From Flammula alnicola (taxonomy: Eukaryota > Basidiomycota > Agaricomycetes > Agaricales > Strophariaceae): a stretch of DNA of 64,000 bases. Below are positions 57,912 to 64,000 of the stretch, piece by piece. Both the position numbers and the translations under genes were made by a program. The DNA lies in assembly GCA_015499995.1 (NCBI GenBank), contig JADNRV010000161.1, forward strand, positions 55,084 through 119,083, in the 5' to 3' direction. The number at the start of each line of letters is the position of its first letter. Position 1 is the stretch's first letter. The notes under the pieces are model-generated. The model saw only the letters and a program-made list of their open reading frames with translations, made no database searches and had not been told where the DNA came from.

Positions 57912-58738
57912 ATGCCGTTGCTTACACCCCCAAGACGGGCGCCATTTATTGTTATCGAGGGTCTCGATCGGTCAGGCAAGACGACGCAGACTTCAAAGTT
58001 GCATTCGCGTCTGCAAAGGAATGGCGTAGAAGCGAGCCTTATGAAATTTCCGGGTGCGTTGCTCCCCCTTCTTTGTATTCAAATGCACATATCTAATGGT
58101 AACAAGCCTTTATGTAGACAGAACGACAGCAATCGGCAAGATGATTGATTCATATCTGCGTTCAGCCTCCGAACTCGATGATCATGCCATTCATCTTTTA
58201 TTTTCTGCGAATCGTTGGGAACTTGCGTAAGTGCATCTCCATTTTTTAGATGTACGTCGTGACCGACTGTTGGAATAGGCCCACGATTGAAAAATTGCTG
58301 AACGCAGGGACCCCTGTGGTATGCGATCGATACGCGTTTTCTGGCATCGCGTTCTCAGCGTCGAAAGTTGGCCCGGACGGCGAGCCTCTTCTGCCCTTCG
58401 AATGGTGCCGCAGTCCAGATGTCGGCCTTCCTGCACCCGATATTGTGTTATTCTTTGACATAACGCCAGAGAAGGCAAAGGAGCGCGGTGGGTATGGAGA
58501 AGAGAGATACGAGAAAGAAGAGATGCAGCTGCGGGTGCGGAAATTCTTTCATCGGATTGGCGAAGAAATGGTCGAGGAAGATGAGAAGACTGCAGGATCT
58601 CGAGACGAGGTTGTTCGATGGGTATCGATTGATGCAGGAAGAGAAATTGAGGAAGTTGAGCAGGAAGTTTGGAGCCTTGTCGATCCCCTTGTCAAGGAGG
58701 GCGTGAAGGGTCCCGTACGGAAATTATGGTCCTCATAG
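57912..58738 (+). CDS. CDC8: Thymidylate kinase (dTMP kinase)
   Basis: Exons 57912-58053, 58118-58226 and 58279-58738; about 236 residues. P-loop FIVIEGLDRSGKTTQ, then DRTTAIGKMIDSYL, HLLFSANRWELA, the DR(Y/F) motif CDRYAFSGIAFS, and PAPDIVLFFDITPEKAKERGGYGEERYE (lid region). It phosphorylates dTMP to dTDP for DNA synthesis. An extra ~30 acidic residues follow the usual end of the catalytic core. Start chosen at the in-frame ATG 57912, directly before PPRRAPFIVIEG. Confidence 0.95.
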
Positions 58739-59086
58739 CAGTGATACTGGTGAGGGCGGCTCTCTCTCTCTTATGTCGCAAGCAGCGCAGATCCGAATAT
58801 ATTTACTACGCAACTTGAGCTTGTCGATTGAGGACCATGACATAAGCCCTAACCCCGATTTTGGGTTTACTCTGAACTGAACGTTCACCCCCAGTGAAAA
58901 CGGGTTCCGGGAGGTTCTGGGGAGGGTGCCTTTCCTCTGGTCGAATCCGGGCAAGGCCGGGCGGTTCCGCATTCGATGAGAAAGACAAAAATAGATTTTG
59001 ACATCGATTACGACGATAGCATACGTCTCCTTCCAACCTTCTTGTTCGAGTTTGCTCACCCATCCTGTTTACCCACATCCTATCTA
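58739..59086. other. Intergenic / probable left side of CACTA element
   Basis: 348 bp from the kinase stop to the transposase start. GGTTCCGGGAGGTTC and GGGCGGTTCCGC near 58903-58975 look like short subterminal repeats of the following element. I could not define a CACTA terminus or a 3-bp target duplication. Confidence 0.4.
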
Positions 59087-62000
59087 ATGCCGACTAAGAA
59101 AAGGCCCTGCTACTGTCCTAATTGCAAGGGAGAGCTCCGCGACTCGAAAACCGTGAAGAAACATGCCAAGAAAGACACTGCAATCGCACTGGCATCTGCA
59201 CAGGACTCGGATGCTCGAAAAGATGAATATGAGCGAGCAAAGCTGTATGGTGATCAAGTGGACAATGGCATGTACAGAGAAGAGGATGATGGAATTTCAG
59301 TGAGCTTGGAAGAAGATGTGGCAGAGAGGGGATCGGAGAGACCAAATAAAAGGCGCCGTCTTGACGACGAGGATGTGGTGGGTCTACGTCTTATGATACG
59401 AACACAAATATCATATTTCGACTTGTCAATATTCAATACATGAATTATGTTATTGCAGAATGCACATGAAGCTGATGGAAGCCAAAGAAGTGCACCAAAT
59501 GACGAATACGCCGACGAAAATCAGACTGGAAATAGTACTGACAACTTTTGGGAACCTTCTCCGGAAGTATACAATGTACGCGGTCATAAGTTTCTATTTT
59601 TTGTTTCGAATTAATCTGGTTTATGGTTAGGAAATTGATCAGCAGGCATTGGATAAGACCAAGCCGTTTCCTTGGCCTGAACGAAATGTGCATGGGCCTG
59701 ATTCTGAGTCCGAGGAAAGCGAGCCGCTGCAGGAACCTGAATCTGAAGACGAGGAGGAAGAAGAGCTTCGGGCAAGAACAGAGGCCCTCAATCTACTCAA
59801 CAATCTTGTCCCTGACGAAGAAGATGACTTACAACCTGACAACAATGACGAAGAAGATTCTGTCCCATCCTCTATTGAACATCTCAAGATAGCCCAATCA
59901 TTTATCGAAGCAATAAAAAACGCGACGCTCGATAATGGAAAATTGGACGCATCTGCCACTGAAAGGCTTCGAAATCCAGACGAGGAAATAATCGACATAT
60001 CCGATCCCGATACTCGCTTTTCTTTGGATCTTTATATGTCTTGCACAAATGCATCCGAGGCGACTTATAACAGTGTCCGGCAGTCTATTCTTCGACGATT
60101 CCCAGAAACCGACATCCTTTCTCATTACCTGGCCAAAAAACTCGTCTCTGACATCAGTGGTGTCGTCTCTGTCTGTGATGATATGTGCATAAACTCTTGC
60201 CATGCTTTTACAGGGCCTTTTGCCGATTTGGATGCTTGTACAATGTGCTCCGAGCCGCGGTATACATATATCGGGTCAGGGCGTCGGCAGAAAAAGGTCC
60301 CTCGGCAGCAGGCTTGTACGCTACCATTAGGCCCTTAGATACAGGCTTTGCGACGGTCGGTGCATGGAGCTAATGCTATTCGATATCGAGACCAGAAAAC
60401 GCGGGAAATTTTTGACGCACTGGCCGAACTCGAGGATGACCTTGACGCTGTTTATGATGATATCTTTTGCGGAGATGATATCTTGAAACTCACGGAAACC
60501 TTGCATCTTACGAGCGATGATACCACAGTCATATTCTCGCTCGATGGTGCTCAGCTATATCAAAGCAAGAAGTCCGACACCTGGATAGCCATCTGGATTG
60601 TTATGGACTACGATCCCAAGACGCGCTCTCGATCTAAACGCGTCCTTCCGGCCCTCATTGTCCCTGGACCTAATAAACCGAAACATATTGATTCCTTTCT
60701 TTTTCGTGGCTTTCATCATCTATCTGCAATTCAGCGCGAGAATAATGGAGCAGGCATTCGGGTTTTCGATGCTGTCAAGAAAGCTGTGGTGTCATCTCGT
60801 ACTATCCTTTGGGCTGCAACTGCCGATGCTGTTGGTTTGACGGAAATTGACGGCCGTGTTGGACATCATGGATGTCATGGTTGCAGGAAAGGATGCGAGA
60901 TGAAAGGACGTCACAAACCATCCAGCGGACACTATTTTGCAGCCCACCTCAAGCCAAACAATAATCCAGTCCCAGATTGTAATCATGCCGATTTCGACTT
61001 TCATAACTTTGAGTTTCAGCTATTGCCCGAAGCTTATCACGCCAAACTCACTCTGGTTATCAACTCAACTGATCAGAATGACTACGAAAAGAACCGCAAG
61101 CTTACGGGGATTAGCAAACCATCCATTCTTGCCGGATTACATCCCTCCTACATCCTTCCCATCCCGCTTTGTTTCACACTCGATCTCATGCATCTAGTTG
61201 GGCTAAATCTCGGTGAACTTCTTATTCCAATCTGGCGAGGAACATTCAAATGTGAATCAACTGACAGTAAGGCTACCTGGGACTGGGCTACACTTGTTGG
61301 TGAAACCTGGCAAGCTCACGGAAAACTCGTCGCTAAAGCCACAAAATTCTTTCCGTCATTTTTCCACCGCCCTCCTCGAAACCCAGCAGAAAAGATATCC
61401 AGTGGTTATAAAGCAACAGAATATTACCTCTATCTCTTCGGACTTGGGCCAGCATTTTTCCGAACGGTTCTACCTAAAAAATACTGGAAAAACTTCTGCA
61501 AACTTGTGCGAGGCGTCCATATTATCATGCAAAGGCGGATAACGGGACATCAAGTACAAGAAGCACATAGCTATCTTGTTCAGTTTGTGGAGGAGTACGA
61601 GAACATTTACTACCAGCGACGGGCAGATAGGCTGCACTTTAATCGACCCTGCCTTCACTCACTTCTTCACACATCCCCCGAAATTCTCAGAGTTGGCAAC
61701 GGATGTAATACGGACCAATACACCATGGAGCGTGCAATCGGAGAGCTTGGAAAGGGTATTCGACAACCATCTAACCCATTCGGAAATTTAGCTCAGCTTG
61801 CACTTCGACGAGCACAGATCAATGCTGTGAAAGCAATTTGCCCTGAGCTCGACGAAGACCTTGTCCAACACCTTCCCCAATATTCCTGTGATCTTGGTCA
61901 AGGCTATGTCTTGCTTCGACCACGCGAGAGGATTGCACAAGAATTTTCTGATACAGAACTTGACGCCATCCGATCAGTATGTGAGAAGGAGAAACGGCAG

Positions 62001-62508
62001 AAATGGGGCCGACTCCAGCTCCCCAATGGACAAATTGCACGAAGCCGATATTCGGAGACCAAACGACACTCTGAAGACACGCGGATTTCAAGAAATGTCA
62101 AGGTATGGACCTATGGTTACATTCGGTGTCTCAAATGCTTTATATTCTAATAATCAACTCAAACGCAGCTCAGTATCGATGGCAAATTTGAGTTTGCTGA
62201 AGTGCAATACTACTTTTTTGACAGAGATGACGACGAACCTGGTGCCCAAGTCGCCTATGTGCTTCTCTCGTTTTATGGCCCTCCAAACCAACAGATGCTC
62301 ATCGAGTCATCACACACACTTCATGCATGCGAGTACAGAGGCCAAGATAATCTTCGTTGTCTTCCAGTTACAGAAATTATCTCAGTTGTCTCGATGCAAC
62401 CACTTCCCCGTCGACCGGAAGATCCATCATCCAGAAAACCTCTGGTTTGTTGTAGAGAAGTCCGGTTTGGATGATGTGCAGCTCGTAGGGTATGAGGGAG
62501 AGCTCTAA
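59087..62508 (+). pseudogene. TNP2-type CACTA (EnSpm) transposase, one stop and one frameshift
   Basis: Exons 59087-59377, 59459-59575, 59631-62113 and about 62168-62508. The N-terminus has a CCHC-like start (CYCPNCKGELRDSKTVKKHAKKD) of fungal TNP2 proteins; a long acidic linker follows. The Transposase_21 core contains TTVIFSLDGAQLYQSKKSDT, VPGPNKPKHIDSFLFRGFHH, GLTEIDGRVGHHGCHGCR, LDLMHLVGLNLGELLIPIW, TDQYTMERAIGELGKGIRQP and a C-terminal WFVVEKSGLDD tail. A TAG at 60336-60338 interrupts an otherwise continuous frame (PLGP-stop-IQALRRSV; likely once CAG). Near 62425-62440 the frame must change by one base before the C-terminal tail. It cuts and pastes CACTA elements; this copy is recently disabled. 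Confidence 0.86.
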
Positions 62509-62707
62509 AGTTAGAATAGTTTTGAATTTACAAAGTATGTAACTTCACATTAGACGATAGCTTCACAAAAGAAATGTCGAAAAGAATGTTCGAGTCCCAG
62601 AATACCTTTTTGGACACCCATCATCTGGTCACATGCTCGCGACGCGTCAAAGCAACTTCGTCCAAGTTCGAATTCCTTACTCCCCTTCTTTCTTCCCTAC
62701 CTCCACC

Positions 62708-64000
62708 ATGTCCCATTCCCAGTTTCCCAATAATCAATATGTTGATACAAATTTCTCAGGACAAAAATCTGCAGTGCAGAATGGCTTTCAGAGTCAAGGA
62801 TTCTTTCAGATGGCCGAGCAAAATAGGATGCAAGCGGAGGCAGTAAGTTTGACTGATCTTTCCTGTGAAATTTTTGCTCAGACCGTTCTGATTGATAGGC
62901 TCATGCTCGTGATATGCCCCATAACCATTTACTACGAGATGACATCCTCAATCTCGTTGGATCTGCGTCCAAGCAGATGTTGCTGGCATCCGAAAACCCA
63001 GCATTCTTCCAGCTTTTTGAAGAGAATATCCGTTTAAAAGCGGATTTAAATGCGAAAGCGTAACAATCAATAGATTATATGCGCATATATACTGACTGAT
63101 TATATATTCAAGGGAGCTACTGTCCCATTTGAAGGAAAAACAAAATCCCCATCATTAACCCACCCTCGTCCTCTACCAAACCATCGCAATTTACCTTGGT
63201 CATTCCAGACTCACCACCTCCTTGTGATCGTACTGATTTCCCAGATGTTCGCTTTTGGAACCGGAAAGAATGGTCCGCATATATCCAGAAGCAACAGGCG
63301 AACGGCAGTTTGTTGAAAAAGCTCCGGTTTGTGACGCAGGAAGATGGCGACATGGTCTCCGAGGAACGCTTGTCCGCTATGTCCAAGGAAGCAAAGTCGC
63401 TTTGGGCAACTCTGTATCTCAAGCGCCTTGACCCTAACAACTGGGGTATCAAGACTACGATGGCAAGCGACTTTTTCAGCAACTCAATGCGGATCAAATT
63501 TCCAGAATTTCGATGGTGCGAGAATGACTGGAAAATTGAGGCATTTGCAACCATTCGGTACTCTGAATGGAAACCCATTCGGGACTCAGGAATGCTCTCA
63601 CGTAAGTTATTCTACCCAAACTCCGTTATTATTCTACTTATTGTTTAAACCAGGTGAAAATCCTTCGATCAACGCCCACATCAAGCGCAAGTCTGGTGTC
63701 GATGATGGAGCCAGCAAACCTCGACCTGCGAAGAAGCAGAAACAAGCGCGCCCAGCTCCAGAAGACATCATCGAGCTTGAATCAGATTTGGAAGAGTCCA
63801 ACAGGAAGAGACCGCGTGCCGGGCCATCCAAACGACCTGAAGTAAACGCCACGTCATCGACTCCTCATCAAATCGCTGCCGTCTCTTCATCTCAAGTCGA
63901 TAATTCTTCTTCAACTCCCTCTTCTACAACGGCCGTGACTCCAGCTCCAGCCACCTCACACCCTGTAGAGGTACAATCCACCATTGTGAGTATCTTGATT
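62708..64000 (+). CDS. Unrecognised second ORF of the CACTA element, 3' partial
   Basis: Proposed exons 62708-62842, 62899 to about 63060, about 63115-63601 and 63654-63985, with a further intron running off the window. The N-terminus is Gln/Asn-rich, followed by a helical stretch (ILNLVGSASKQMLLA, LFEENIRLKADLNAKAELL), possibly a coiled coil. A folded-looking core follows: DFPDVRFWNRKEWSAYIQKQ, KEAKSLWATLYLKRLDPNNW, FRWCENDWKIEAFATIRY. A Lys/Arg- and Ser/Thr-rich tail follows (RKRPRAGPSKRP). Before the core the frame shifts at an A-run (about 63136-63141), apparently one extra A. I do not recognise the family. Its place beside TNP2 suggests an accessory transposition or DNA-binding protein; this is inference. 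Confidence 0.55.

Larger units (their letters stand above)
59087..64000 (+). mobile_element. CACTA/EnSpm DNA transposon (right end outside window)
   Basis: The element carries the TNP2-like transposase and a second ORF in the same direction, 200 bp apart, as in two-gene CACTA elements. Terminal repeats were not identified; the right end lies beyond 64000. Confidence 0.65.

Noticed and set aside
58880..58910. CCCCCAGTG at 58891-58899 as the terminus of the CACTA element
   Set aside because: The orientation is wrong for a left end, and no partner end or 3-bp duplication could be found.
1..64000. CRISPR arrays, prokaryotic operons or riboswitches
   Set aside because: No regularly spaced short repeats were seen; intron-rich eukaryotic genes and intron-bearing tRNAs rule out a prokaryotic source.

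Overview
The window is nuclear DNA from a filamentous basidiomycete, most likely an agaricomycete. The evidence is dense, intron-rich genes with mostly 50-60 nt GT..AG introns, very short exons, and protein types common in that group: TPR-CHAT, HET, a seven-helix DUF6534-like membrane protein, GH51 arabinofuranosidases with an N-terminal accessory domain, and a TNP2-type CACTA transposase. Coordinates, exon joins and frames were worked out by eye from reading frames, splice signals and remembered family motifs. No database search was possible.

Left part, 1-10 kb. The 3' end of an AT-rich TPR-CHAT gene is followed by about 2 kb of AT-rich DNA without a clear gene. A broken copy of proteasome beta-2 (PUP1) comes next. 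Its catalytic Thr is replaced by Met, and a 1,447-bp insertion flanked by a 9-bp duplication splits it. A 548-bp hAT-type MITE (8-bp duplication) lies just upstream of a gene for an acidic protein with a degenerate EF-hand-like tail. A GNAT acetyltransferase gene follows.

10-20 kb. A four-helix membrane protein (possibly DUF3433-like), the TORC2 subunit SIN1/AVO1 (minus strand) and an FSP1/AIF-type flavoprotein with a GC-AG intron. SIN1 carries a cluster of frame breaks in its linker.

20-24 kb. Two intron-bearing tRNA-Ala genes (anticodons CGC and AGC) flank a 2.2-kb near-perfect palindrome. Two 9-bp target duplications resolve this palindrome into one 1,088-bp Mutator-like element inserted in opposite orientation into the terminal repeat of a second 1,088-bp copy.

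24-38 kb. A class I histone deacetylase (HOS1/HDAC8-like) converges, 6 bp apart, on the first of two tandem GH51 alpha-L-arabinofuranosidase genes. The first GH51 copy is interrupted in a coding exon by a 623-bp hAT-type MITE; the second looks intact. Both copies appear to need a 3-nt exon encoding one His. SAM50 follows, divergent from a 16-exon MATE transporter across a 183-bp promoter containing CACGTG and a GC-rich inverted repeat.

41-58.7 kb. A damaged METTL18/HPM1-like histidine methyltransferase, a HET-domain gene, a tandem repeat, PRE1 (proteasome beta-4), a DUF6534-like membrane protein, a PRE1 exon fragment, an MFS transporter, mitochondrial uS8m, snurportin-1 and thymidylate kinase. 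The last two are divergent, 149 bp apart.

59-64 kb. A CACTA/EnSpm element. Its TNP2 transposase has one in-frame stop and one frameshift near the C-terminus, and a second, unrecognised ORF runs off the window.

Most genes are unrelated housekeeping or transport functions and do not form a pathway cluster. The distinctive content is the recent transposon activity and its effects: self-nesting, one coding-exon hit and one promoter-proximal insertion, together with extreme micro-exon splicing.
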